Assembly: GCA_025462725.1 (NCBI GenBank) | Contig: JAOAPE010000005.1 | Span: 186,001 to 250,000 of the forward strand | Source of the DNA: Terriglobales bacterium | GTDB taxonomy: Bacteria > Acidobacteriota > Terriglobia > Terriglobales > Acidobacteriaceae | Direction: 5' to 3' | DNA length: 64,000 nt | Program-made: the position numbers and the translations under genes | The notes under the pieces: generated by a model | The model's input: the letters and a program-made list of their open reading frames with translations, nothing else | Databases searched by the model: none | What the model was told of the DNA's origin: nothing | Shown: in pieces, positions 40,513 through 50,090 of the stretch | Numbering within the stretch: position 1 is the stretch's first letter | How the letters are laid out: every line of letters begins with the position of its first letter

Positions 40513-43500
40513 TACCAAGTGATCTTCATTCCGAACTGGAACTGCCGCGGATCATACGCCGCGGTCGGTGTCCCCGCCTGTGTGTACAGCGGATTCACAT
40601 CAGCCACGTTGAACCGGTTCAAGAGGTTGAAGGCATCCATCATGATGTTCAGGTTGACCTTCTCTGTGACCGGGATTCTGCGCGCAATCCGCAGGTCCGT
40701 AAACACCGTGTAAGGACGTATCCCCGCATTCCTCTTCAGGTTTCCCGTCAGCGGAAGTGAAACGATTCCGTCGTTCACGCCATCGATGAAACAGGTCGCC
40801 TTCAGATATCCGCTCGGTGAATACTTTGAAGCAACTGCCAGATTGCCGCACAGGTCAGGCGCTGTTGCCTGCGCCGCTGTGGCGATCATGGGACGGTCCG
40901 TCGAAGAACTCAGATCGAAGTTTTGGTCTGTACCCGTAAGAATGTTGAACGGACGTCCCGACGCCAACTCGATGATCGGAGCTACCGTCCAGTCGCTTGC
41001 CAATCTCGACCAGGTCTTGCTGCCGCTTACTGTGCCGCTCTGGTACACGCCACTCAACACAAAACGATGCCGCTGGTCGAATGTTGAGTTCGCGCGTTCC
41101 AATGACGGCTGGCGGCTGTCCTGTGGTGCCAAGAGCGATTGCAAGTCAGTCGAATCGTCGATCGTGTGTGACCACGTGTACGAGGCCAGGAATTCATAAT
41201 GATTGCTGAACCGCTTCTTCAGGTTTGTCGTCAGTCCGTGATAAACCGAACTGCCGTTCGAGAAGTTCGCGATCATGTCGCTGAACGGTACTGATGTCCC
41301 CACACCAAGATTGTTTGCCGCAGCGATTGCTCCAATGCCGGCCGCTGTGCAACCCGGTACCGCAACACCAGCCAGTGACGGATTCAACCCTGACTTGCGG
41401 AAAAAACTCAGCGCTGCCGCTGGGGCGAAAGCTCCGGCAGGTTGTAATCCGCCCAGCGTTCCCGGGCATATCTGCACGCTCAACGGACTGGATGGGTACG
41501 CAGCATTGTTCGTCGGCAATCCTGCCGCCGTCGCCGCCGCTACCGCCTTCTCCCAGTTCGATACCAGCGCCTCAGAGTTCACGGGATTCACGTTGATCGG
41601 ACGATTCAAATGCCGACCGCCATTGTAGTTGTATCCCACGCTCAAGCTGAAGTCGTTTCCGAACTGGTGCTCAACTTGTACGTTGGCCTGTTGCGAATAA
41701 CCATATTGGAAGTTGCTCGCCACCGGGAATCCGAACGGTTGCACGCTCAAGGGGAAACCTGCTGTCAGGTATGCCTGGTTCAGGAAGATCGAGCTTTGAT
41801 TGTTGAAATCAAAACGTTGTTGACCCGGCAGATACGCCAACGCCGGCGCCAGTGCCGCCGGGAAGCAATTCGGATTCGTTAAACTTCCTTGGAAGATATT
41901 GGCCGCATTTAAATTCGTTACGGGGCTAGTCGCGCTCAACACGCTCGCCGGAGTGCATGGTGAACCGCTGCCGAAGAACGCCAACTGTGGTGCTTGCGTT
42001 CCGTCCGCAACCGCCGAGTTGAAAGCCAGCGCCAACAGCGGATGGTCATAGAACATTCCGTACGATGCCCGGAATACGGTCTTGCCATCCTTCCACGGGT
42101 CCCACGCGATTCCGATACGCGGAGCAATGTTGTTGCTGTCCTGCGGAATGCCTTCCACGATTCCCAGAGCCGCTTCCGCCGCCGTTGATGTCGCAGTGTT
42201 GGCCGGGAATACCGGAGTGAATTCAATGTCATAACGCACGCCATAGTTCAGCGTGATGGTCGGGGTGATCCGCCACGAATCTTGTATGTACGCGCCCAAT
42301 GTCTTGTTGGTGAAATTCAGGTTCGGATCGCCCACACCTTGCACGAACACTTGCGGCAGTCCTAGCCCATAAGCCTGCACCGGAGAGAACTTCGGCAATC
42401 CCGCCACCGGGGTGATCTCGCCAAAGTTAAACAACCCGCCGAAGTTCACAGTGAACTGCGCTTGCAACGGGATGTGATTGTAATCGGCACCAAACTTGAA
42501 CGTATGCTTGCTGTGGCTCCATGTGAAGTTATCGGTGAACTGGAAACGTTTCTCCACGCGGTCTACATAAGAGAATGGTTCGCGTCCGAAGAATCCATAT
42601 CCCGCAATGTTCTCGGCTACACCGCTACCGCCTGCGGCTTTGGAGAAGTCATAACGGAGTCCGCGCCGCGCACCTTGGAAGCGGAACTCGTTGACCATGT
42701 TCGAACCGATCAAGTCCGTGTGCTGCGCCAGGATGCTGAAATCACGATACTGCTGCCGTGACGTTCTGCTCTCCGCATTCTGTCCGAAGTTTTGGTTCTG
42801 GGCATTTACCTGGATACCGCTCACCGTGCTCGGGCTCACGCTCGCGCGCAACATCAGGTTCTGGTTATTGGTAAGGCGATGGTCAAGTCTCAATCCCCAA
42901 ATGCTCGTGCCTTCAGACACGGGATAATTTCCCGTCAATGTATTCAGCGGCACGAACGACGCTGGTAGCGGAATACTCGTTGTTGCAAACCGCGCGAAAC
43001 CGCCGAGCACCGCCGGAGAGTGTCCCGTCAATGCGACTCCTGAAGCCGATCCCACTAGTCCCACATACTGTGCCGTCCCCGCATTCACGGGAAACGCCGC
43101 TGCATTCTGGATGATCGCCTGTTGCGCCACCGTGCCTTGGATCGTGATCGGAGTACCCGCGGGCAATCCAAACGCTGGCCCGAAGCGAGTCGCATCGATG
43201 TTCACAAGGTCAAAATTGTTCTTACCGATAGTCGAGAATCCCGTCTCTTGCCTGCGCGTCGTCTCGAATGACAAGAAATAGAATGTGCGGTCCTTCTTCA
43301 ACGCGCCGCTCAACGTTGCTCCCGCTTGCACGCGGGTGTATGCCGGATTCGGCGTATTCGTAAACGGATTGTCCGCCTGCAACGCCCTCTGTCTCAGATA
43401 GCCATAGACCGAACCGTGTGTGTCGTTGCCGCCACTGCGCGTAACGATATTCACCACGCCGCCGGATGCGCGCCCATATTCCGCCGCATATCCGTTCGTG

Positions 43501-44174
43501 ATCATCTGGAACTCTTGCACTGCCTCTTGCGAAACGGTCGATCGAATCCCATTGACTGAGTTGTCTTCAGCGTCTGCGCCGTCCACGTTCACCAGGTTGG
43601 AACGTGCGCGCTGTCCGCCGATATTCAACCCCGAGGTCGGTGCTGCGCCAATACTCGGTGCCACGTCTCGGGCCGTCTGTGAATTGGTCAGAACAAAGTT
43701 GATGTAGTTGCGGCCGTTCGTCGGCAGGTTATCAATGCGCTGCTGGTTTACCGTGCTCGTCGCCGATGTCCTCTGCGTCTCAATCACTTCCGCTTGCGCA
43801 TCCACTGTGACTTCCGCGGCTGCAGCAGCCAACTTCATTGACACCGGCAATTCCGCGCTCTGTCCCACCGTCAAGTTCAGGTTCTTGGCAGTCGTCTTGC
43901 TGAATCCGGTCGCCTCCACAGTCATCACATAACTACCCGGAGGCAGCAGTTGCAGAAAGTATTCGCCTTGGCCATCCGTCTTCGTCGTTCTGACGATGTT
44001 TTTGGCATCATCTCGCACAGTCACTGTGGCGTTCGTCACAACCGCGCCGTTCGGGTCTTTCACCGTTCCGCGCAAGTCTGCTGTGGCTACGTTCTGCGCC
44101 ACGGCGCTCGCCAACAGCAGCAACATACCTACGACCAAAGACGCCACTCTCATATTTCGATTCATGGGCTGCAC
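40512..44174 (-). CDS. Oar-like TonB-dependent receptor with N-terminal carboxypeptidase-like domain
   Basis: 1,220 residues. Signal peptide MNRNMRVASLVVGMLLLLASAVAQ. Carboxypeptidase-like Ig domain about 28-110 (ADLRGTVKDPNGAVVTNATVTVRD...GSYVMTVEATGFSKTTAKNLNLTVGQSAEL). Plug with INFVLTNSQTARDVAPSIG...GLNIGGQRARSNLVNVDGADAEDNSVNGIRSTVSQEAVQEFQMITNGYAAEYGRASGGVVNIVTRSGGNDTHGS. Then a long beta-barrel ending ...FNLLNRFNVADVNPL...RQFQFGMKITW with a terminal aromatic. It is outer-membrane; such proteins import glycans or other large ligands in Acidobacteria/Bacteroidota. No adjacent partner indicates the ligand. Confidence 0.93.
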   Translation of the reverse strand: MQPMNRNMRVASLVVGMLLLLASAVAQNVATADLRGTVKDPNGAVVTNATVTVRDDAKNIVRTTKTDGQGEYFLQLLPPGSYVMTVEATGFSKTTAKNLNLTVGQSAELPVSMKLAAAAAEVTVDAQAEVIETQRTSATSTVNQQRIDNLPTNGRNYINFVLTNSQTARDVAPSIGAAPTSGLNIGGQRARSNLVNVDGADAEDNSVNGIRSTVSQEAVQEFQMITNGYAAEYGRASGGVVNIVTRSGGNDTHGSVYGYLRQRALQADNPFTNTPNPAYTRVQAGATLSGALKKDRTFYFLSFETTRRQETGFSTIGKNNFDLVNIDATRFGPAFGLPAGTPITIQGTVAQQAIIQNAAAFPVNAGTAQYVGLVGSASGVALTGHSPAVLGGFARFATTSIPLPASFVPLNTLTGNYPVSEGTSIWGLRLDHRLTNNQNLMLRASVSPSTVSGIQVNAQNQNFGQNAESRTSRQQYRDFSILAQHTDLIGSNMVNEFRFQGARRGLRYDFSKAAGGSGVAENIAGYGFFGREPFSYVDRVEKRFQFTDNFTWSHSKHTFKFGADYNHIPLQAQFTVNFGGLFNFGEITPVAGLPKFSPVQAYGLGLPQVFVQGVGDPNLNFTNKTLGAYIQDSWRITPTITLNYGVRYDIEFTPVFPANTATSTAAEAALGIVEGIPQDSNNIAPRIGIAWDPWKDGKTVFRASYGMFYDHPLLALAFNSAVADGTQAPQLAFFGSGSPCTPASVLSATSPVTNLNAANIFQGSLTNPNCFPAALAPALAYLPGQQRFDFNNQSSIFLNQAYLTAGFPLSVQPFGFPVASNFQYGYSQQANVQVEHQFGNDFSLSVGYNYNGGRHLNRPINVNPVNSEALVSNWEKAVAAATAAGLPTNNAAYPSSPLSVQICPGTLGGLQPAGAFAPAAALSFFRKSGLNPSLAGVAVPGCTAAGIGAIAAANNLGVGTSVPFSDMIANFSNGSSVYHGLTTNLKKRFSNHYEFLASYTWSHTIDDSTDLQSLLAPQDSRQPSLERANSTFDQRHRFVLSGVYQSGTVSGSKTWSRLASDWTVAPIIELASGRPFNILTGTDQNFDLSSSTDRPMIATAAQATAPDLCGNLAVASKYSPSGYLKATCFIDGVNDGIVSLPLTGNLKRNAGIRPYTVFTDLRIARRIPVTEKVNLNIMMDAFNLLNRFNVADVNPLYTQAGTPTAAYDPRQFQFGMKITW

Positions 44175-44759
44175 CTTCTTGCGTTCAGTTTTTTAATTCA
44201 GAGTTCGACTAAGACTTCGACTTCATCGGATCACAAATGGCTTGAATATTTCTTCGTGTCCTTCGTGTGGAATGGGTTTCACGCAGCGCGCAGCTGCATT
44301 CATCCACACATTAGGACTTTTGAGTTCCAGTACGAGACTCGACTGGACAGGACTCGCCCTCGCCGGCCATCCATATAGAAAAGGAGTTCGCAATTTCTAC
44401 ATCACTTACCCATGCCAAAGCAAGAAGTAAGTGCAACAAACGTTTAGGGTTAAGTGCTTTTGCTGATTCCTCTACGCGACTGTGGAAAATGAATCGCGTT
44501 CACCCGCACTGAACAAGACTGGAAAGCGGATTGCATTCGCAGACCGCACGAGCCTTCGTGCTGCCTTCGTGACCGTCGTGTGAAAGTTCTTATTGCCAGT
44601 CCCTACTAACAACTGGGCACTGAGGGTATGAGTAGCCCTACTATTTAAGATTTAGGACTTTGCCTCTTGTCACTCCGCGGTGAAAGCTTGAACTAGCCAT
44701 TGTCCACTTAGCCTCAATGTGCGTCCTCAATGCATTCGACCTACACTACGAACTACAAA
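44175..44759. other. Gap of repeats, no gene seen
   Basis: Between the TonB receptor start and the isoaspartyl peptidase end. Holds CTTCGTGTCCTTCGTGTGG-type repeats (about 44255 and 44555-44580), TCCGCGGTGAAAG (about 44675) and a variant of the CTACGAACTAC stop-proximal repeat (about 44740-44775). No promoter motif is convincing besides the receptor's upstream AAGGTG site. Confidence 0.6.
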
Positions 44760-45728
44760 CTACGCCCCACGAACTACTGCCACATCCTCCAACTCCTTCG
44801 TCCTCACACCCCAAGCCATTCTCGGAGTGTTATACGCAATCCCATACCTGCCGCTCGCATCCAGCAAAATGATTCCGCCATGTCCATTCAGCCGATTCTT
44901 CAAATTAGCAATCGCCTCATCCGCCGCTACCTGCGGCTCTTTTCCCGCAGCCACCGCGTCCGCTGCCGATTTCGCCAGCACCAGTTTCATGATCGGCTCT
45001 CCCCATCCCGTGCATGACGCTGCCGCACTCAGGTTGTCCGCGTAACATCCGCATCCGATCAACGACGAATCACCCACGCGCCCTGGCTCTTTGTTCACCG
45101 TCCCACCCGTCGACGTCGCTCCCGCAATGTTCCCATTCACATCCACAGCGACTGCGCCCACCGTGTCGTGCGACATCTGCTCCGGAACGCGACTCTGCTC
45201 GTCACCACCGCTAAACGTCGTGTCTTTCCCGCCAGCCGCCAACACCGCTTTGAAATCCCGCAATCGGACGACTTCACGCTCCACTACCAGTTCTTTGTTA
45301 TCGATCAACTCCATCCCATGCTCTTGCGCAAACTTCTCCGCGCCCGCGCCAACAAAATAGACGTGCGGACTCTTCTCCAGCACCAGCCGCGACAACCTGA
45401 TCGCGCTCCTCACCCGCTGCACTCCGCCGACTCCGCCGGCACGAAGCGTAGCTCCATCCATGATCAATGCATCCATCTCGACAGTTCCCACGCTGGTCAG
45501 AAAACTTCCTTTGCCCGCATCGAACGTGTCGTCCTCTTCCATGACCATGACTGCGGCTTCCACCGCATCCACCGCCGACCCGCCCCGCTCCAACACCTTC
45601 CATCCCGCAGACATGGCGTTACGCACCCCACGCTCATGCGCCGCGACGGTGTCATCTGGCATCGCCCACGCCCCACCATGCACCACCAACACCGGCCGCC
45701 TATGCTTACTACTGCAATTCTGCTTCAT
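44760..45728 (-). CDS. Isoaspartyl peptidase / plant-type L-asparaginase
   Basis: 322 residues. Ntn-hydrolase precursor that self-cleaves before Thr189 in MSHDTVGAVAVDVNGNIAGATSTGGTVNKEPGRVGDSSLIGCGCYADNLSAAASCTGWGE. The N-terminal VVHGGAWAMPDDTVAAHERGV and NAMSAGWKVLERGGSAVDAVEAAVMVMEDDDTFDAG motifs fit. It hydrolyses beta-aspartyl dipeptides and asparagine. The start is ATG 45728; no signal peptide, so cytosolic. Confidence 0.95.
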   Translation of the reverse strand: MKQNCSSKHRRPVLVVHGGAWAMPDDTVAAHERGVRNAMSAGWKVLERGGSAVDAVEAAVMVMEEDDTFDAGKGSFLTSVGTVEMDALIMDGATLRAGGVGGVQRVRSAIRLSRLVLEKSPHVYFVGAGAEKFAQEHGMELIDNKELVVEREVVRLRDFKAVLAAGGKDTTFSGGDEQSRVPEQMSHDTVGAVAVDVNGNIAGATSTGGTVNKEPGRVGDSSLIGCGCYADNLSAAASCTGWGEPIMKLVLAKSAADAVAAGKEPQVAADEAIANLKNRLNGHGGIILLDASGRYGIAYNTPRMAWGVRTKELEDVAVVRGA

Positions 45729-46099
45729 ATCAGTGAGAACACTTCTCCCAATTCGCTATTGAACAAGGCTACCTGTTGAGCAATCGCAGCAACAGAGCGA
45801 CCATGCCCAACATTCACTGTCACCCTGAGCGAAGCGCAGCGTAGTCGAAGGGCAATGCCCTTGCTCCTGCTTTTGCCTTGCTCTTGCTTTTGGTGTTGTC
45901 AACCAGAACCAAAAACGAAAAACTAGAAACGGGTTTTTGAACTTTATTACTGGGATGCTGCAGGTGTAAAGGGAGGGAAGACAAAAATGAACTTTACTGA
46001 TTAACTTCTCTTTGTGATTCTTTGTCTTCTTTGCGTGTTTGTGGTCCAAGATTTTGAACTCATGGAGTCATTTCGCCATCCAGCACTAAGTGCTAACTG
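45729..46099. other. Gap with composite repeats
   Basis: Includes modules B-C on the minus strand at 45818-45900 (GCAAGAGCAAGGCAAAAGC, then GGGCATTGCCC...GGTGACA), an ACTAGAAACG unit, and a TCTTTGTGATTCTTTGTC repeat near 46010. A minus-strand frame through them is repeat-derived and not a gene. Confidence 0.6.
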
Positions 46100-46735
46100 C
46101 TAACTGCTAGCTGCTGTCTTCTCCATCGCACTCGTCTGCTGATACGTGTACGCGATCCTATGTATCACTGTCAGCGTCGATATCACCGCCAGCACCCACA
46201 GCACCGGCGCCATCGCTCCAAATTTCTCAAACAACGCGCCAATAATGATCAACACGATCCGCTCCGGACGCTCCATGAATCCAACCTTGCACGTCCCGAT
46301 CAGCGACTCAGCCCGCGCGCGCGTATAACTCACCATCACCGAGCTGACCATCACGAACGCCACCAGCCCGATATAAAAAAATCGGTTCGCCCGTGCGTAA
46401 TACACCAGCAACCCAAAGAACAGCGCGACATCGCTATATCTGTCGATGACCGAATCAAAGAACGCGCCGAAGACCGTCACCTGGTTCGTCGCCCTCGCCA
46501 CCCGGCCATCCACCATGTCAAAGATACCCGCGCCGATGATCACCAGCCCGGCATACAAAAACATTCGCCAGTGCTCTTCGCCAGACGCATATCCAAACAA
46601 CACCGCTGCCACTACATTAATGACGAGTCCCATGAACGTGAGCACGTTCGGCGATATCCTCGTCAGCGCAAGCCCACGCACGATGGCGTACAACAACACG
46701 CTGCTCGCTTTTCCAAATGATCTCGTCCAACTCAT
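46100..46735 (-). CDS. CDP-alcohol phosphatidyltransferase family membrane enzyme
   Basis: 211 residues from ATG 46735 (MSWTRSFGKASSVLLY). CDP-alcohol motif D-G-x2-A-R-x8-G-x3-D-x3-D is seen in MVDGRVARATNQVTVFGAFFDSVIDRYSDV. Six hydrophobic segments follow. It would transfer a phosphatidyl group from CDP-diacylglycerol to an alcohol; PgsA-like or inositol-phosphate type cannot be told apart. Inner membrane. Confidence 0.92.
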   Translation of the reverse strand: MSWTRSFGKASSVLLYAIVRGLALTRISPNVLTFMGLVINVVAAVLFGYASGEEHWRMFLYAGLVIIGAGIFDMVDGRVARATNQVTVFGAFFDSVIDRYSDVALFFGLLVYYARANRFFYIGLVAFVMVSSVMVSYTRARAESLIGTCKVGFMERPERIVLIIIGALFEKFGAMAPVLWVLAVISTLTVIHRIAYTYQQTSAMEKTAASS

Positions 46736-46885
46736 AGTTGTTTTTACATCCCGAGCGCAGCGAGGGAGCCCTACGACTCTGCAAAATGCCCGCACTTACC
46801 TGAAATCTAATCCCGAGCGCAGCGGCGGAACCTACGATCTCGCATTTGCTCCACTAGCCACTAGTCAGTATCCACTGACCACTAC

Positions 46886-46912
46886 TTCCTGACTACCGAC
46901 TACTGACTACTG
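46886..46912 (-). repeat. CAGTAGT array forming the greA stop
   Basis: The last two greA codons and TAG fall in this array (minus strand CAGTAGTCAGTAGTCGG), continuing as GTAGTCAGGAAGTAGTG to 46886. Confidence 0.8.
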
Positions 46913-47380
46913 CTCTTCGTCATGTATCGTCTTCAACTTCAGCACTTCCAACTCTCTCGTTCCGCCCGGCGTCACTACATTCGCCGTCTCGCCCACCTTC
47001 TTTCCCACCAGCGCCTTCCCTATCGGAGACGTCGTCGATATCAATCCTTTCGTCACATCTGTTTCTTCGCTCGTCACCAATTTGTAAATGATCTCTTCAT
47101 CTTTCGTACTGTCGTAAACGGTCACGGTCGCCCCGAACGCCACCCTGTCCTTGGGGATGTTCGTCATATTGACCATCGCCAACTCGCCCACACGTTTCTT
47201 GAGCTGCCCCAGCCGCGCATTGACGAAGACCTGCCGCTGCTTCGCCATGTGATACTCAGCGTTTTCGCTCAGGTCTCCCAGCGCCGCCGCCTTCTTGATC
47301 TCTTTGGGAAGCTCATTGGTGAGCTCATACTCAAGCGCTTTTATTTCTTCTTCTAATTTTTTTTTGATCTTCTCAGGCAT
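46907..47380 (-). CDS. greA: Transcript cleavage factor GreA
   Basis: 157 residues from ATG 47380. N-terminal antiparallel coiled coil with the acidic tip KKAAALGDLSENAEYHMAKQRQ (Asp and Glu at the loop) and the C-terminal FKBP-like VSEETDVTKGLISTTSPIGKALVGKKVGETANVVTPGGTRELEVLKL. It restarts backtracked RNA polymerase. An ATG-less extension (TTG 47383) is one codon longer and not preferred. Confidence 0.96.
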   Translation of the reverse strand: MPEKIKKKLEEEIKALEYELTNELPKEIKKAAALGDLSENAEYHMAKQRQVFVNARLGQLKKRVGELAMVNMTNIPKDRVAFGATVTVYDSTKDEEIIYKLVTSEETDVTKGLISTTSPIGKALVGKKVGETANVVTPGGTRELEVLKLKTIHDEEQ

Positions 47381-47591
47381 CAACTATGGACCGCCTCGCT
47401 ATAGCCTCCGATTATAGCTTGAGCCGTTTTAGCCATGAAAAAACCAAACGGGCTCATAGGCCGCTGCCGACACCCCAGAGCTTCCCTTTGCGTACCTTCG
47501 CGCACTTTGCGGTTCGAGGTTTCGCTCTCACCTCAACTCACAGCCGACACGACAGCTGACAACCGCCTTCCCCCTGTATACTTTCTCCCCT

Positions 47592-49604
47592 ATGAAACAT
47601 GCTCTGCTCTGCCTGCTCCTCTCCGCCGCCGCATTCGCACAAGCTCCACAAAAAGGTATCGAAGTCTCTGATCTGAATCGTTCGGTCGATCCATGCACAG
47701 ATTTCTTCGAATACTCCAATGGCACTTGGCGCGCCAACAATCCCATGCCTGCCTCCATGGTCCGATGGAGCCGCCGATGGCAAGCCGGAGAAACTTCCAA
47801 AGAGCAGCTCAAGACCATCCTCGACGACGTCTCAACCCGCAAAGATTGGCCGAAGGGAAGCGTCGAACAGCTCATCAGCGATCACTACGGTTCATGCATG
47901 GACGAAGCCCGCGCCAACAAACTCGGCGCCACGCCCATTCAGCCTCTGCTCGCCGAAGTCGACGCCGCCAAGAACACCGCCGACATCCAGCGCATCATGC
48001 GCCACTTCCACGAACTCGCTATCAACGTTCCATTCGGCCTCACTGGCTCTTCTGACAATCACAATCCCACGCAAGTCATCGCAGACATCTACGCCAGCGG
48101 ACTCGGTCTCCCTGATCGCGACTACTACTCCAAGCCCGAACCCCGCTTTAAGGAAGCTCGCGAGAAGTATCTCGTTCACGTCGCGAACATGTTCAAGCTT
48201 GCAGGCGCGTCAGAAGCCGACGCCAAAGCGGCCGCCGACACCGTCCTCGACATGGAGACCAAACTCGCCGACGCTTCGCTCGACAACGTTGCCCTGCGCG
48301 ATCCCAAAGCCACAGACCATAAGACCTCATTCGCCGACCTGCAAAAGCAAACGCCGCACATCGATTGGGTCGGATACTTCCAGAGCGGCAAACTATCCCG
48401 CGCTGATCTCAACCTGCAGGAACCGAAGTTCCTGAAAGAAGTTGACCGACAACTCCAGGAAGTCTCTCTTGCCAACTGGAAGACCTATCTGAAGTGGCAC
48501 CTCCTTCGCTCCGCTGTCGGCTCGCTCTCTGACCCATTCGTCGAAGAGTCTTTCAACTTCAACAGCAAGTATCTCGGCGGTGCCAAAGAGATGAAGCCGC
48601 GATGGAAGCGCTGCGTCGAATCGACAGATGCACTTCTCGGCGAAGCTCTCGGCCGCAAGTACACAGAAAAATATTTCCCGCCGGAAGCCAAGGCCCGCAT
48701 GCAGGATATGGTGAAGAACCTTCTCGCCGCACTCGGCGACACCATCAAGGGTCTCGAATGGATGCAGCCCGACACCAAGAAAAAGGCGCTCGAAAAACTC
48801 GCCACCTTCAATCCCAAGATTGGATACCCCGACAAGTGGAAGGACTACAGCAAAGTAAAGATTGGTCGCGACTCCTTCTGGAACAACGTCGTTGCCGGTC
48901 GCGGATTCAATGTTCAAGACGACCGCGCCACCATCGGCAAGCCCGTCGATCGTGGACGCTGGGGCATGACGCCGCCCACCTCCAATGCTTATTACAATCC
49001 GCTGCTGAATGAGATCGTCTTTCCCGCCGGAATCCTGCAACCACCCGCCTTCAGCATGCAGAACGTTGACGCCGTGAACTACGGCGCCATCGGCGTCGTC
49101 ATCGGACACGAGATCAGCCACGGCTTCGACGATCAAGGCGCACAATATGACGCCCAGGGACGCCTCAACAATTGGTGGACAGAAAGCGACCTCAAACAAT
49201 TCCAGGAAAAAGGAAGCTGCGTCGTCAAACAATTCGATAGCTACTTCATTGAGCCCGGCATCCACCACAATGGAAAGCTTGTTCTCGGCGAAAGCATCGG
49301 CGACCTCGCCGGAGCAAAGATCGCATATCTCGCCTTCAAGAAATCGCTCGAAGGCAAACCGCCCGCACCAACCATCGACGGCTTTACTCCCGACCAGCAA
49401 TTCTTCATAGCCTGGGGACAATTCCGCGGAGACGCAATCCGCCCCGAGACCCAACGCCTGATGGTCCAATCCGATCCGCACCCTATCGGGAAATATCGCG
49501 TCATCGGCCCACTATCAAACCTTCCCCAATTCAAGGAAGCATTTAGTTGCAAGGTCGGCTCAGAAATGGTCCGCCCCCCACAAGATCGCTGCGAGGTCTG
49601 GTAA
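47592..49604 (+). CDS. Secreted M13-family metallopeptidase (neprilysin/PepO-like)
   Basis: 670 residues. Signal peptide MKHALLCLLLSAAAFAQA. Zinc site VIGHEISHGFDDQGAQYDAQGRLNNWW (HExxH near residue 504) and third ligand Glu with GESIGDLAGAKIAY. The large N-terminal helical lobe restricts substrates to peptides. C-terminal CRW-like CKVGSEMVRPPQDRCEVW closes the family. A TATACT box at 47576 with start point only a few bases ahead of the ATG suggests a very short leader. Confidence 0.95.
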   Translation: MKHALLCLLLSAAAFAQAPQKGIEVSDLNRSVDPCTDFFEYSNGTWRANNPMPASMVRWSRRWQAGETSKEQLKTILDDVSTRKDWPKGSVEQLISDHYGSCMDEARANKLGATPIQPLLAEVDAAKNTADIQRIMRHFHELAINVPFGLTGSSDNHNPTQVIADIYASGLGLPDRDYYSKPEPRFKEAREKYLVHVANMFKLAGASEADAKAAADTVLDMETKLADASLDNVALRDPKATDHKTSFADLQKQTPHIDWVGYFQSGKLSRADLNLQEPKFLKEVDRQLQEVSLANWKTYLKWHLLRSAVGSLSDPFVEESFNFNSKYLGGAKEMKPRWKRCVESTDALLGEALGRKYTEKYFPPEAKARMQDMVKNLLAALGDTIKGLEWMQPDTKKKALEKLATFNPKIGYPDKWKDYSKVKIGRDSFWNNVVAGRGFNVQDDRATIGKPVDRGRWGMTPPTSNAYYNPLLNEIVFPAGILQPPAFSMQNVDAVNYGAIGVVIGHEISHGFDDQGAQYDAQGRLNNWWTESDLKQFQEKGSCVVKQFDSYFIEPGIHHNGKLVLGESIGDLAGAKIAYLAFKKSLEGKPPAPTIDGFTPDQQFFIAWGQFRGDAIRPETQRLMVQSDPHPIGKYRVIGPLSNLPQFKEAFSCKVGSEMVRPPQDRCEVW

Positions 49605-50090
49605 GACTCCGGAGCAAAACAGCCCCACAGTGGCGAATGATAGCTTCCCGGCACGTCAGTGCCGGGAAGCCCGGACAAAAGGAACCAGTCCCGTAGGGAC
49701 GGATGAAACCGCCCATTGTTTTGAGTGGCAGGCTTCTATAAGAATCGAGAGTCGCTAAAGGGCTGTTCCAATCCCGAGTGCGCAGGCCTTTAGGCCTACA
49801 TGAATTGCGGATTAAAAGTGCTTTGCTTTAAACCTGTGTTCGGGTGGCCCAGCCCTTAGGCCAGCAAATTGCCGGGGCTTCAGCCCCTCGTGTCTCGGGT
49901 GGCGCAGGCCTTTAGGCCTGCATCATCAAGCTGATTAGTAATGGGCTTTAGCCCCTGAGGTAATCCTTCTCCTGCACCGAGCAATTTGCCGCTCTTTGCG
50001 TACTTTGCGATTGAAGCTTCAAACAGCAAGTGACCAAAGTACCCTTGGAACACCACTGGCCGAACGCTACACTCCCACCGAGGGCCCCCC
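49605..50090. other. Gap with GGCCTTTAGGCCT repeats
   Basis: No gene. Contains the inverted CCCGGCACGTCAGTGCCGGG (49655-49674), three GCAGGCCTTTAGGCCTGC-type palindromes (about 49785-49925) and GGGCTTTAGCCC (about 49943-49955). A CTTTGCGTACTTTGCG repeat lies near 49995. Confidence 0.65.

Noticed and set aside
45756-46049. Minus-strand 97-codon frame downstream of the isoaspartyl peptidase
   Set aside because: Translated from dispersed repeat modules B and C; similar artefacts occur wherever these repeats lack stops.
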